Counted from the stretch's first letter, positions 32,751 to 41,637 are shown. The stretch: DNA of 64,000 nt from Oscillospiraceae bacterium (GCA_025758045.1 CP107208.1:1674001-1738000), one strand, 5' to 3'. Made by a program: numbers and translations. Notes: generated by a model from the letters alone, not told the origin.

Positions 32751-33965
32751 ATGAAAAAAGCCATCGCCTGCCTGCTGGCCCTGCCCCTGGCTCTCGCCGC
32801 CTGCGGAGCGCAGGGTGCGGATAGCGCCCAAAGCCAGCCGGCCACGGAAACCGAACAGACCACCGAGACCGCCCAGAAAACGACCGCCCCGGCGGTTGGC
32901 ACTGCGGGCAAGCTGCGCGGCACAGCGTACACGCTTTATACCAACACCGGCCTGTACAGCATGAACCAGAAATACGATGAAGCCACCAACACCAATACGT
33001 TTTACCTGATAAAAACCGACTGCGACACCGCCACGCAGCAAAAGCTGGCGGAGATCGAGCTGCAAGGCGGAGAGACCTGTGGCATGGCCGCCTGGGACGA
33101 CATGGTAGAGCTGTACTGCTTTGAAAATATGGACAAGGGCAACCCCACCGAATGGTGTTACATCGTGGATACTTCCACCGGCAGTGTGGAGCGCCTGCCT
33201 GTGGAAGAGGAATTCTACCCTGCATGGTATGATGATGCCGCGCTGTACGAGCTGGACTATGCCAGCGGCAAGCGCATCATCCGGCGGGACCGCACCACGA
33301 ACGAGGTAAGCTATATCAACCTGCCGGAACAGACCATAAATGTATATGGCGCGGGCGATAAATGGGTCATCCACCGTATTGTCAGCCCCAGCCCGCTGCC
33401 CAGCAATGTCGACGGGGATGAGTACAATGCCGTTTTTCAGAACTCAGAGTATGAGTATGACCTTTTTGATGCTGCCACTGGCGAAATGAAAAAACTCTAC
33501 AGCTATCCCACAAGTGAGGATTTTTATTGGTATCGCGGCCAACGCGACGGCACACTGTATTTCGACCTGTATGGGGAGGATGGCTACCCAACCGGTGTGG
33601 GTAAGCTGGAAAACGGCGAAATGGTACAAGTGCTGGCACGGGACGACCCGTACACAAGTGAGCAGATGTTGGAGAACGAACAGGGCGAGCTGCAATGGAT
33701 CGTTTTGGATGAGGGCGAATCGGTACAGGTATATGACCTGAACGATGGGCAAAGTTACCGCCCGGCGTTTGTAAATGAATCGAGCCAGTATGCCTACACA
33801 GGCTACCCGGAAATGCTGCTGCCCGGTGGGAAGGTATTCGTCACCCACGGCAGCATGGATGCCCCGGACTTTTTGGATAAGATCGCCTACGCCATCCAGG
33901 ACCGCGCCGCCTACCTTTCCGGCAGCACCGACTATACCCCGGTAACGATGTACACGGGCAAATAA
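32751..33965 (+). CDS. Lipoprotein 4 of the tandem array
   Basis: A 404-residue paralogue with signal peptide MKKAIACLLALPLALAAC and a Gln/Thr/Glu linker (TETEQTTETAQKTT). Body motifs: DTSTGSVERLP, DRTTNEVSYINLPEQTINV, GEMKKLYSYPTSEDFYWYRGQRDGTLYF, KLENGEMVQVL, DLNDGQSYRPA and SGSTDYTPVTMYTGK. More divergent in the middle than copies 2 and 3. The ORF follows a 27-bp spacer with the shared GCGAAAGGAGAACACCC leader. Confidence 0.82.
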   Translation: MKKAIACLLALPLALAACGAQGADSAQSQPATETEQTTETAQKTTAPAVGTAGKLRGTAYTLYTNTGLYSMNQKYDEATNTNTFYLIKTDCDTATQQKLAEIELQGGETCGMAAWDDMVELYCFENMDKGNPTEWCYIVDTSTGSVERLPVEEEFYPAWYDDAALYELDYASGKRIIRRDRTTNEVSYINLPEQTINVYGAGDKWVIHRIVSPSPLPSNVDGDEYNAVFQNSEYEYDLFDAATGEMKKLYSYPTSEDFYWYRGQRDGTLYFDLYGEDGYPTGVGKLENGEMVQVLARDDPYTSEQMLENEQGELQWIVLDEGESVQVYDLNDGQSYRPAFVNESSQYAYTGYPEMLLPGGKVFVTHGSMDAPDFLDKIAYAIQDRAAYLSGSTDYTPVTMYTGK

Positions 33966-33991
33966 ATATAAACAGGAAAGGAGAATACCCT

Positions 33992-34729
33992 ATGAAAAAA
34001 GCCATCGCCTGCCTGCTGGCCCTGCCCCTGGCCCTTGCAGCCTGCGGGGTACAGAATGTGCCAGCGCAGACCGCCCAGCCCACCGATACCCCGGTCGAGA
34101 CACCGGCACCCGCGACTGCAAGTACTGCGCCGGTAGAGGAACCCGCGGCATCGTCTGAACCGACGCCCGAAAGTACACCGGCGCAAGGCGAACAGATGCC
34201 TGCGGCCCCTGACCAGGCGGCGCAGGAATCCGAGCTTGCATCGTATACCCAAACGCTGGGCTGTTTCTTTAATACGCCCCTGCAAAGCACGAAAGAACTT
34301 CCGCAGGATTACTATTTATCGTTCTTTTTGCTGTACCAAACCTTTGAAAGCAAGGGCGAAGGCAGTACCTATACACAAAATGATAATTACTTTTGGGAAA
34401 TTCCGGAAAGTGATCTGCTGCAAACGGCTGCGATATATTTGGGGCTTTCGGACCTTTCTATTTCGGATATAACCGAATGGCCTTTTGGCGAGCCGCAAAA
34501 CGGGATCTGCTATTATAGTCAGGAGACATCTCTCCCGTATGGTGATATTACGGTAACGAATGTGAAAATTGATACCGCGACGTCAAAAGCACAGGTGTTT
34601 GCGGAAGCGGGGGATACCCAATTCGAGGATTCCACCCGGCAAAGCAGGGTCTTGGTTTACCACTTCACCTGCACAGCTGGCCCGGATGGCAGAACGGTTT
34701 ACAGGCTGGAGTCCATTGCCGTCCAGTAA
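33992..34729 (+). CDS. Lipoprotein 5: same signal peptide, unrelated body
   Basis: A 245-residue lipoprotein. Signal peptide MKKAIACLLALPLALAAC is identical at protein level to copies 2 and 4, followed by a long Pro/Thr/Glu/Ala linker (~residues 20-75). The C-terminal ~165 residues (from ELASYTQTLGCFF onward) lack all propeller motifs and are visibly more AT-rich than the other copies. It looks like a new domain placed behind a copied secretion leader. No family recognised. The array ends at a bidirectional terminator right after. Confidence 0.8.
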   Translation: MKKAIACLLALPLALAACGVQNVPAQTAQPTDTPVETPAPATASTAPVEEPAASSEPTPESTPAQGEQMPAAPDQAAQESELASYTQTLGCFFNTPLQSTKELPQDYYLSFFLLYQTFESKGEGSTYTQNDNYFWEIPESDLLQTAAIYLGLSDLSISDITEWPFGEPQNGICYYSQETSLPYGDITVTNVKIDTATSKAQVFAEAGDTQFEDSTRQSRVLVYHFTCTAGPDGRTVYRLESIAVQ

Positions 34730-34744
34730 ATTATACATACACAC

Positions 34745-34777
34745 AAAAAATGCTCCCCGTGAGGGGAGCATTTTTAT
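34745..34777. terminator. Bidirectional terminator between lipoprotein array and feo operon
   Basis: TGCTCCCC (34751-34758) / GGGGAGCA (34763-34770); TTTTTAT follows on the plus strand and TTTTTTGTG on the minus strand. Confidence 0.9.
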
Positions 34778-34784
34778 GTGCTGG

Positions 34785-34943
34785 TTACTTCTTCTTTTCC
34801 TGTTTTTCTTTATCGCTGCAATGCTGGTGACAGCTGGCGCAGTTGCCGCCGCAGCCACCCTGCCAGCCGCCGTTCTGGCAGATAAACAGGATTGCCAGCG
34901 CCAGCAGCACAAAAATTACCACTACAATGATCGCACTTGCCAT
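34785..34943 (-). CDS. FeoB-associated Cys-rich membrane protein
   Basis: A 52-residue protein: MASAIIVVVIFVLLALAIL is one transmembrane helix, followed by ICQNGGWQGGCGGNCASCHQHC, which holds five cysteines and two histidines, then a Lys-rich tail ending KKK. This is the layout of the small FeoB-associated Cys-rich proteins encoded next to feoB in Firmicutes, thought to assist ferrous iron uptake. GGAGG lies nine bases upstream of the ATG. It starts 25 bp after the FeoAB stop in the same operon. Confidence 0.9.
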   Translation of the reverse strand: MASAIIVVVIFVLLALAILFICQNGGWQGGCGGNCASCHQHCSDKEKQEKKK

Positions 34944-34968
34944 AGTCAATTACCTCCGGGACAAGGGT

Positions 34969-37338
34969 TCACACAAACCCCAGCAGTGTACCTATACAGT
35001 GTACCACAAAGGCAACCACCCATGCAATACCGCACTGCATCACAACCACCCCGGCGGCGGCTTTTGCACTACCAAGTTCGCGCTTGGCGGCGGCCACAGC
35101 GGCCACGCAGGGGGTATACAGCAGGGTAAACACCAAAAATACCACGGCGGTAAACGGGGTAAACATCGTGGAAAGTGCTGCCGTATCGCCGCCCAGCAGC
35201 ACCGTCAAGGTGGAAACAACGCTCTCCTTGGCGGTAAAGCCGGTGAGCAGCGCGGTAGAAACACGCCAGTCACCAAAGCCAAGCGGCTTAAAGATCGGCG
35301 CTACCCAGCTGCCGATCAATGCCAGCAGGCTGGTATCCGGCGCTGCAACATTCAGCCGTGTATCAAAAGTCTGCAGGAACCAGATCAACACGGTGGCCAC
35401 AAAAATAATGGTAAAGGCTTTCTGCAAAAAGTCCTTGGCCTTCTCCCAAATCAGCTGGCCCACGCTGCGGGCCGAGGGAAAGCGGTAGTTGGGCAGCTCC
35501 ATGACGAAGGGAACAGGCTCGCCCTTATAGCGGGTCAGTTTCAGCACCAGCGCGTACAAAATACCGCATACGATGCCGGTCAGGTACAGCCCCACCATTA
35601 CAACGGCCCGCCACTGCCGCGGGAAAAACGCGGTGGTAAACAGTGCGTAGATCGGCAGCTTAGCCGAGCAGCTCATGAACGGTGTCAGCAGAATGGTCAT
35701 CTTGCGGTCGCGGTCACTGGACAAAGTACGAGTGGCCATGATAGCAGGCACCGAGCAGCCAAAGCCGATCAGCATCGGCACAAAACTGCGGCCCGAAAGC
35801 CCCACCCGGCGCAGCAGCTGATCCATCACAAACGCCACGCGGGCCATATAGCCGGTATCCTCCAGGATGGAAAGGAAGAAGAACAAAGTGACGATAACGG
35901 GCAAAAAGCTCAGCACGCTGCCCACGCCGGCAAAAATGCCGTCGATGACAAGGCTGTGCACCACCGGGTTGATGCCGTAGGCGGTCAGCGCATGGTCAGC
36001 GGCGTTGGTCACGGCGTCGATACCCAAAGTCAGCAGGTCAGACAGCGCCGCGCCGATGACCCCGAAGGTCAGCCAGAACACCAGCGCCATAATGCCGATA
36101 AAGCAGGGCAGGGCGGTGTACTTGCCGGTCAGGACCTTATCCATAGCCACGCTGCGCTTGTGCTCGCGGCTTTCACCGGGGCGCACCACGGTCTTGTCGC
36201 ACAGGCGCTCGATAAAAGTAAAGCGCATGTCAGCCAGGGCAGCCTCGCGGTCCAGGCCGGTCTCGTTTTCCAGCTCGGCGATGGTATGGCCCAGCAGTTC
36301 GGTCTCGTTTTCGTCCAGCTGCAAAGCAGCTTCGATCAGCTGATCACCCTCCACCAGCTTGGTGGCGGAAAACCGCAGTGGCAGACCGGCGTGCTGGGCG
36401 TGGTCCTCGATCAGGTGGGCCACGGCGTGGATGCAGCGGTGTACCGCGCCGTCCTTGCCATCGGTGGCATCGCAGAAATCGATGCGGCCGGGGACCTCGC
36501 GGTGGCGGGCCACATGCAGGGCATGCTCCACCAGCTCGTCGATGCCCTCGTTCTTGGCGGCCGAGATGGGCACCACCGGCACACCCAGCAGTTCCTCCAG
36601 TTCGTTGACCATGATGGTGCCGCCATTGGCGCGCACTTCGTCCATCATATTCAGCGCCAACACCATCGGAATCTCCAGTTCCATCAGCTGCATGGTTAAG
36701 TAAAGGTTGCGCTCAATATTCGTGGCATCAACGATATTGATGATGCCGTCTGGGTGGGTGTTCAGCAGGAAGTCCCGGGTGACGATCTCCTCGCTGGAAT
36801 AGGGCGACAGGGAATAGATGCCCGGCAGGTCGGTGACGGTGGCCTCGGCATGGCCGCGGATCATGCCGTCCTTGCGGTCTACCGTGACACCGGGAAAGTT
36901 GCCCACATGCTGGTTGGAGCCGGTCAACTGATTGAACAGCGTCGTTTTGCCGCAGTTCTGGTTGCCGGCCAGGGCAAAACGCAGCGGCTGTCCTTTGGCG
37001 ATCTCACTGCCCGCCTTGCGGTCGTGGTAGCTGGCGGCCTTGCGCAGTTCGCCCACGCCGGGGTGGGGCACAGGCGCGTGCCGTGTCTCGCTGCGGGCAG
37101 CGCGGTCCGTTTCGTGGACATTGTCCACTTCGATCTTGGCGGCATCAGCCAGCCGCAGGGTCAGCTCGTAGCCGCGCAGCTCTACTTCGATGGGGTCGCC
37201 CATGGGGGCAACCTTGCGCAGGGTCACCTCGGTGCCCGGGGTCAGGCCCATATCCAGCAGGTGGTGGCGCAGCTCGCCCTGGCCGCCGATGGTGCGCAGT
37301 ACCGCATCCTGCCCAACTTTGATTTCTGCCAGTGTCAT
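34969..37338 (-). CDS. feoB: FeoA–FeoB fusion, ferrous iron transporter
   Basis: A 789-residue fusion. Residues ~1-75 form a FeoA SH3-like domain (HHLLDMGLTPGTEVTLRKVAPMGDPIEVELRGYELTLR). A ~45-residue linker leads to the FeoB G domain: GNQNCGKTTLFNQLTG (P-loop, ~124-139), GNFPGVTVDRK (G2), DLPGIYSLSPYSSEE (G3), NMMDE (G4). The membrane part has the Gate motifs, e.g. FVPMLIGFGCSVPAIMATRTL, MSCSAKLPIYAL and TGFTAKESVVSTL. It imports Fe2+ driven or gated by GTP hydrolysis. FeoA and FeoB are usually separate proteins in Firmicutes. Start ATG 37338 with GAGGA nine bases upstream. Confidence 0.96.
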   Translation of the reverse strand: MTLAEIKVGQDAVLRTIGGQGELRHHLLDMGLTPGTEVTLRKVAPMGDPIEVELRGYELTLRLADAAKIEVDNVHETDRAARSETRHAPVPHPGVGELRKAASYHDRKAGSEIAKGQPLRFALAGNQNCGKTTLFNQLTGSNQHVGNFPGVTVDRKDGMIRGHAEATVTDLPGIYSLSPYSSEEIVTRDFLLNTHPDGIINIVDATNIERNLYLTMQLMELEIPMVLALNMMDEVRANGGTIMVNELEELLGVPVVPISAAKNEGIDELVEHALHVARHREVPGRIDFCDATDGKDGAVHRCIHAVAHLIEDHAQHAGLPLRFSATKLVEGDQLIEAALQLDENETELLGHTIAELENETGLDREAALADMRFTFIERLCDKTVVRPGESREHKRSVAMDKVLTGKYTALPCFIGIMALVFWLTFGVIGAALSDLLTLGIDAVTNAADHALTAYGINPVVHSLVIDGIFAGVGSVLSFLPVIVTLFFFLSILEDTGYMARVAFVMDQLLRRVGLSGRSFVPMLIGFGCSVPAIMATRTLSSDRDRKMTILLTPFMSCSAKLPIYALFTTAFFPRQWRAVVMVGLYLTGIVCGILYALVLKLTRYKGEPVPFVMELPNYRFPSARSVGQLIWEKAKDFLQKAFTIIFVATVLIWFLQTFDTRLNVAAPDTSLLALIGSWVAPIFKPLGFGDWRVSTALLTGFTAKESVVSTLTVLLGGDTAALSTMFTPFTAVVFLVFTLLYTPCVAAVAAAKRELGSAKAAAGVVVMQCGIAWVVAFVVHCIGTLLGFV

Positions 37339-37392
37339 TTTTTCCAGTCCTCTTATAAAAAAGTTTGATTATTCTAACTTCTATCTGCCGCC

Positions 37393-37421
37393 AGTATAGC
37401 ACAAAGCTTTCCGCTGTGCAA
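37393..37421 (-). promoter_or_regulatory. feo operon promoter
   Basis: Minus strand TTGCAC (37416-37421), 17-base spacer, TATACT (37393-37398), preceded by TGC (extended -10). It is the mirror image of the MATE promoter at 37442-37470. Confidence 0.82.
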
Positions 37422-37441
37422 GATGGAACTTCGTTTGCGCA

Positions 37442-37470
37442 TTGCACGCACCCCGGCTTTGTGCTATACT
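37442..37470 (+). promoter_or_regulatory. MATE exporter promoter
   Basis: TTGCAC (37442-37447), 17-base spacer, TATACT (37465-37470) with extended -10 TGC. The 14-mer GCTTTGTGCTATAC (37456-37469) is the exact inverse of 37394-37407 in the feo promoter. Confidence 0.82.
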
Positions 37471-37506
37471 TTATTATATGTTCACATAAAGAGGGGACGC
37501 GCTGCT

Positions 37507-38865
37507 ATGCAGCCTTTACAAAGGGAAAAACTTTTTGCCAATCACGAATTGCTCACGCTGCTTTGGCCGCTGATTATTGAACAGACGCTCAGCGTGCTGG
37601 TGGGCATGGCGGATACGGTCATGGTCTCGTCGGTAGGCGAGGCCGCCATCTCCGGCGTTTCGCTGGTGGATATGATCAACCAGCTCATCATTACGGTGTT
37701 TGCGGCGCTGGCCACCGGCGGCGCTGTGGTTACCAGCCAGTATCTGGGCGCCAAAAAGCCTGAGCAGGCCGCCCGCAGTGCCGGACAGTTGGTGGGGTTA
37801 AGTGCCCTGCTGGGTCTGGCGGTGGCGGCGTTCTGCCTGCTGACCCGCCGCCCGATGCTGCGCCTGCTGTTTGGCGCCATCACCGATGACGTTATGGACG
37901 CGGCGGTGATCTACTTTACCATCACGGCACTGTCTTTCCCGTTTTTGGCGCTGTATAACGCAGGTGCGGCCATTTTCCGCTCCACCAGCAACAGCGCTGT
38001 GTCCATGAAGGTGTCAGTCATCGTTAACGCCATCAACTTTGGCGGCAATGCCATCTGCATCTACCTGCTGGGCATGGGCGTCGAGGGCGTGGCCATCCCC
38101 ACGCTGATCTCCCGTGCGGTGGGCGCGTTTATCATCCTGGCGCTGGCCGCTCAGCATGAGTATGTGCTGCACATTACGCCGCGGTCGGTCACCCACCTGG
38201 AGAGGGGGACCGTGCAAAGCATTTTGCGCATCGGCATCCCCTCGGCCTGTGAGAACAGCCTGTTCCAGCTGGGCCGTGTGCTGGTGGTGTCGATGATCTC
38301 GTTATTCGGCACGGTGCATATCTCGGCCAATGCGGTGGCCAATAACCTGGACGCCGTGGGCGCTATCATCGGCCAGGCCATGGGTCTGGCGATCATTACC
38401 GTAGTGGGCCGCTGCGTGGGCGCACAGGACATGCAGCAGGTGGTGTACTACACCAAAAAGCTGATGCTGTGGGACTACATTGCCCAGGGCATTGCCAATG
38501 CGGCGGTCATCCTGTCGCTGGGGGTGGTGCTGAATATGTACACCCTATCGCCGGAGACCCGCAGCCTGGCGGCGGAACTGGTCATCATCCACTGCGCCAT
38601 GGGTATCCTGATCTGGCCGGCGGCCTTTGTGCTGCCCAACGCTCTGCGCGCCGCCAACGACGTAAAGTTTACGATGGTCGCATCGGTGGTCTCGATGCTC
38701 GTCTGGCGTTTGGCGTTCAGCTGGATCTTGTGCGTCAACATGGGCTGGGGCGCCGTCGGCGTCTGGTGGGCCATGGTCATTGACTGGGTCTGCCGCAGCA
38801 TTTGCTTTGTCGGCCGCTTCGTCAGCGGCGTCTGGAAGAAAAAAGCAGTTAAGATGCCGAATTGA
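37507..38865 (+). CDS. MATE-family multidrug/metabolite exporter
   Basis: A 452-residue membrane protein with about twelve helices in two related halves. Typical elements: LLTLLWPLIIEQTLSVLVGMADTVMVSSVGEAAISGVSLVDMIN at the start, GGAVVTSQYLGAKKPEQA, and PSACENSLFQLGRVLVVSMIS at the start of the second half. It exports cationic compounds using Na+ or H+; the substrate is unknown. The ATG at 37507 has AGAGGGG upstream; a longer frame runs back into the promoter and is rejected. Divergent from feoAB. Confidence 0.93.
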   Translation: MQPLQREKLFANHELLTLLWPLIIEQTLSVLVGMADTVMVSSVGEAAISGVSLVDMINQLIITVFAALATGGAVVTSQYLGAKKPEQAARSAGQLVGLSALLGLAVAAFCLLTRRPMLRLLFGAITDDVMDAAVIYFTITALSFPFLALYNAGAAIFRSTSNSAVSMKVSVIVNAINFGGNAICIYLLGMGVEGVAIPTLISRAVGAFIILALAAQHEYVLHITPRSVTHLERGTVQSILRIGIPSACENSLFQLGRVLVVSMISLFGTVHISANAVANNLDAVGAIIGQAMGLAIITVVGRCVGAQDMQQVVYYTKKLMLWDYIAQGIANAAVILSLGVVLNMYTLSPETRSLAAELVIIHCAMGILIWPAAFVLPNALRAANDVKFTMVASVVSMLVWRLAFSWILCVNMGWGAVGVWWAMVIDWVCRSICFVGRFVSGVWKKKAVKMPN

Positions 38866-38964
38866 TTTTTGGCTTTGGCGGATGCCGCCCCGGCCCCGCC
38901 GCAAGGAGGCGGAACACAGAAAGCCGCCCATACACCCACGTAAAACAAAAGAAAGGCTTACCTC

Positions 38965-39720
38965 ATGAAATTCATCAGTTGGAACGTCAACGGCCTGCGG
39001 GCTTGCCTGAAAAAGGGTTTTGAGGATACCTTCAACGCCCTGGATGCCGACTTTTTCTGCGTGCAGGAGACCAAAATGCAACCCGGCCAGGCGGACTTCG
39101 CCCCGGCAGGCTATACAGAGTATATTTACAGCGCCGAGAAAAAAGGCTACTCCGGCACGGCCATCTGGGCCAAGACTCCGGCATTGTCGGTCAACTATGG
39201 CATCGACTGCGAAGCCCACAGCCATGAGGGCCGCGCCATCACGCTGGAATACCCGAATTTTTACCTGGTCAACCTCTATGTGCCCAACTCCCAAAACGAG
39301 CTGGCCCGCATCGATTATCGCATGCAGTGGGAGGATGACCTGCGTACTTATTTAAAGAAGCTGGACGCCGTTAAACCTGTCATCCTCTGCGGCGATCTCA
39401 ACGTCGCACACGAGGACATCGACCTGAAGAACCCCGGCCCCAACCGCGGCGCGGCGGGCTTCAGCGACCAGGAACGCGGCAAGCTGGACGAACTGCTGGC
39501 CGCCGGTTTCACCGACAGCTTCCGCTGCCTGCACCCCGCCGACACCGGCATGTACAGCTGGTGGAGCATGCGCTTCCGCGCCCGTGAGCGGAACGCAGGA
39601 TGGCGTATCGACTATTTCCTCGTCAGCGACCGCGTGGCCCCCAACATCAAAGAGGCCGGTATCTTAATGGACATCATGGGCAGCGACCATTGCCCCGTAA
39701 GCCTGGACATCGAAATTTGA
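38965..39720 (+). CDS. xth: Exodeoxyribonuclease III (AP endonuclease)
   Basis: A 251-residue EEP-fold nuclease that removes abasic sites and has 3'-exonuclease activity. Motifs in order: FISWNVNGLRA (metal Asn), FFCVQETKM (Glu), YSGTAIWAK, VNLYVPNS, LCGDLNVAH (Asp/Asn), MYSWWSMRFRARERNAGWRIDYFLVSD, and the catalytic SDHCPVSLDI at the C terminus. Start ATG 38965 after AAAGG. Downstream terminator-like hairpin at 39749. Confidence 0.96.
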   Translation: MKFISWNVNGLRACLKKGFEDTFNALDADFFCVQETKMQPGQADFAPAGYTEYIYSAEKKGYSGTAIWAKTPALSVNYGIDCEAHSHEGRAITLEYPNFYLVNLYVPNSQNELARIDYRMQWEDDLRTYLKKLDAVKPVILCGDLNVAHEDIDLKNPGPNRGAAGFSDQERGKLDELLAAGFTDSFRCLHPADTGMYSWWSMRFRARERNAGWRIDYFLVSDRVAPNIKEAGILMDIMGSDHCPVSLDIEI

Positions 39721-39748
39721 GAGAAATCTTAAAAGAAATTTAAAAAAT

Positions 39749-39789
39749 ATCCCCCGCGTTGCAAAATCCGGCGCGGGGGATTCGTTTTA
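39749..39789 (+). terminator. Terminator after exonuclease III gene
   Basis: ATCCCCCGCG (39749-39758) / CGCGGGGGAT (39772-39781), then TCGTTTTA. Confidence 0.85.
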
Positions 39790-39815
39790 GTAAACAGAAA
39801 GACAAAACAAAGGAG

Positions 39816-40349
39816 GTGTGGGAACTGACAAACGGAGAATTTACCGAACTGATGCAGCAATATCAGCGGCTGATCTACACGGTCTGCCTGCAGTTTGTTC
39901 ACGACCCCCACACCGCCGAGGACCTGACCCAGGATACCTTCCTCTCCGCCTTTTCGGCCATTGACCGGTGCGAGCCCCAGTATTACAAGGCCTGGCTGGT
40001 GCGTGTGGCCGCCAACAAATGCAAGGACCACTTAAAAAGCAGCTGGGTGCGCCGGGTGGAAGCCCCGGGGGACGATGCCCTGCCCGAACCACGGGGAGCA
40101 CCCCTCGGGGACGCGCAGGACCCCATCGAGCAGCTGACCGAGCGGGCCGGTGCCGCCGAAGTGGAAACTATGGTGCGCAGCCTGCGCGAACCCTACGGCA
40201 GAATTGCTGTGTTGTACTTTCTGGAACATAAGACCACCGCAGAGATCGCGGCCGCCGTTGGCCGTCCGCCTGCCACGGTCAATAACCAGCTCTGGCGCGC
40301 CAAGAACATCCTGCGCCAGCAGATCATCGAGAGGAGGCAGAAGGAATGA
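39816..40349 (+). CDS. ECF-type RNA polymerase sigma factor
   Basis: A ~177-residue sigma factor: region 2 (LMQQYQRLIYTVCLQFVHDPHTAEDLTQDTFLSAFSAI, then KAWLVRVAANKCKDHLKSS) and region 4 (LREPYGRIAVLYFLEHKTTAEIAAAVGRPPATVNNQLWRAKNILRQ). The start is unclear. AAAGGAGG at 39809-39816 sits so that GTG 39816 overlaps it, while CTG at 39825 has ideal spacing and is a plausible non-ATG start. An earlier ATG lies in the terminator stem. The anti-sigma gene overlaps its end by four bases (ATGA). Confidence 0.9.
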   Translation: MWELTNGEFTELMQQYQRLIYTVCLQFVHDPHTAEDLTQDTFLSAFSAIDRCEPQYYKAWLVRVAANKCKDHLKSSWVRRVEAPGDDALPEPRGAPLGDAQDPIEQLTERAGAAEVETMVRSLREPYGRIAVLYFLEHKTTAEIAAAVGRPPATVNNQLWRAKNILRQQIIERRQKE

Positions 40350-40879
40350 GCCTTTACTTTGATAACGAAAAATTGTTTGACGCCGAAGGCCACCTGACCG
40401 ACGAGGGTCTGTATGCCCTGAAGGACGGCACCCTCGACGATCTGGGGGCGCTGGAAGCGGCCGAGCACCTGACATTTTGCGATTACTGCCTGCTGCGGTA
40501 CACCAAAATGATCGATAACGCGCCGGAATGCCTGCAGCAGCCGATGCGCGACCTGATCCCGCAGGTGCAGAACCTCATGCGGCTGCGCAGCTTCCGCATT
40601 ATGACCAACCGCTACGTTTCCACGGCGGCCGCGGTGGCGCTGGCTTTCCTGCTGTGGAACGTGACCACTTTCGGCATAACTGGCAGCACAGGCGTGCCCG
40701 TGGCCAGACCCACACCCACCGAGCCGCAGCCCAGTTTCCGCCAGCGCGTGAACAGCGTAGTGGGCGGCTTTTACGAAAGCCTGAACAATACCTTTAAAAA
40801 CTTTACCCTGACCGCCGAAAGCGGCCTGGAACAGCTGAAAACAGAACCAATCGGCGGCGGTACCGCCAAGGGGGAATAA
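40346..40879 (+). CDS. Anti-sigma factor with zinc-finger-like motif and one membrane helix
   Basis: A 177-residue protein. The cytoplasmic N terminus has EHLTFCDYCLLRY (~residues 38-50), the HxxxCxxC pattern of zinc-binding anti-sigma domains that mask ECF sigma factors. One transmembrane segment follows (VSTAAAVALAFLLWNVTTFGI, ~residues 90-110), then a short extracytoplasmic part. It overlaps the sigma gene (ATGA) and is followed three bases later by the next gene, so the four genes from 39816 to 42591 are probably one unit. Confidence 0.85.
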   Translation: MSLYFDNEKLFDAEGHLTDEGLYALKDGTLDDLGALEAAEHLTFCDYCLLRYTKMIDNAPECLQQPMRDLIPQVQNLMRLRSFRIMTNRYVSTAAAVALAFLLWNVTTFGITGSTGVPVARPTPTEPQPSFRQRVNSVVGGFYESLNNTFKNFTLTAESGLEQLKTEPIGGGTAKGE

Positions 40880-40882
40880 ACT

Positions 40883-41431
40883 ATGAAAAAGAACGCATTT
40901 CTGACATTTATTTTTGCCTGCATCCCAGGCGCAGGCCAAATGTACTACGGTTATATGAAGCGCGGCCTGTCGATGATCACGTTCTTCTGCCTGTTTATCA
41001 TGGCAGGCACGCTGGTGGATGTTCTGGTCGTTGGCTCAGTCATCGTGTGGATGTACAGCTTTTTTGACACCTATGACCTCATCCGTCATCTGGCGGCAGG
41101 GGAACCCAAGGACGACGACCTGCTTCTGCCCGCCAACTGGGACAATATTAGGGCCATACTGCCCCAGCATAACAAGCTGCTGGGCTGGGGCCTGATCGCC
41201 TTTGGCGTCTGGGCGCTGTATGATATCCTCATCGCGGACTGGATGACCACCGTGCTGGTGCATTTCTTCGGCTACGGTTATGCGTATGATATCATCCACG
41301 GCATCCCCAATATCCTGGTGGGCATCCTGCTGGTGGTGGCCGGCATCAAGCTGCTGGGCCTGCACCCGGCCAAGAAGGCTGACCCCAACGAGGCCGACAC
41401 CCTTCCGCCGTATCCGAATGAAAAGCAGTAA
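40883..41431 (+). CDS. Small multi-pass membrane protein (TM2/DUF5683-like N terminus)
   Basis: A 182-residue protein with about four hydrophobic segments. The first part, FIFACIPGAGQMYYGYMKRGLSMITFF, matches the style of TM2/DUF5683-type domains (PGxGQxYxGxxxxG). A cytoplasmic stretch with AAGEPKDDDLLLP follows, and two further helices end near LLVVAGIKLLGL; the tail is hydrophilic. Function unknown. Directly follows the anti-sigma gene, suggesting it belongs to an envelope-stress unit. Confidence 0.78.
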   Translation: MKKNAFLTFIFACIPGAGQMYYGYMKRGLSMITFFCLFIMAGTLVDVLVVGSVIVWMYSFFDTYDLIRHLAAGEPKDDDLLLPANWDNIRAILPQHNKLLGWGLIAFGVWALYDILIADWMTTVLVHFFGYGYAYDIIHGIPNILVGILLVVAGIKLLGLHPAKKADPNEADTLPPYPNEKQ

Positions 41432-41448
41432 GGAAGCAGACCATAAAA

Positions 41449-41578
41449 AGGCCCCCTCTGGGAGGGGGCTCCCGCAAAGCGGATGGGGGAGAGAGCCTAC
41501 GATTCAGCGGCAGCTAATGGGGCGGTCTCTCCCTCCGTCTGCGCTTCGCGCAGCCACCTCCCTCGCAGAGGGAGGCAC
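41449..41578 (+). repeat. Palindromic CCTCTGGGAGGG-type repeat
   Basis: Arms CCCCCTCTGGGAGGGGGCTCC and CACCTCCCTCGCAGAGGGAGG, with GTCTGCGC-TTC-GCGCAG and GGGGGAGAG/CTCTCCCTCC inside. Largest copy of the family after 25349. It fills the gap 41432-41637. Confidence 0.65.
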
Positions 41579-41637
41579 TGCTCTGCTGCGTCTTAATGCT
41601 AATACAATCTGTATAATGCAAAGCGAGGTATTACAAA

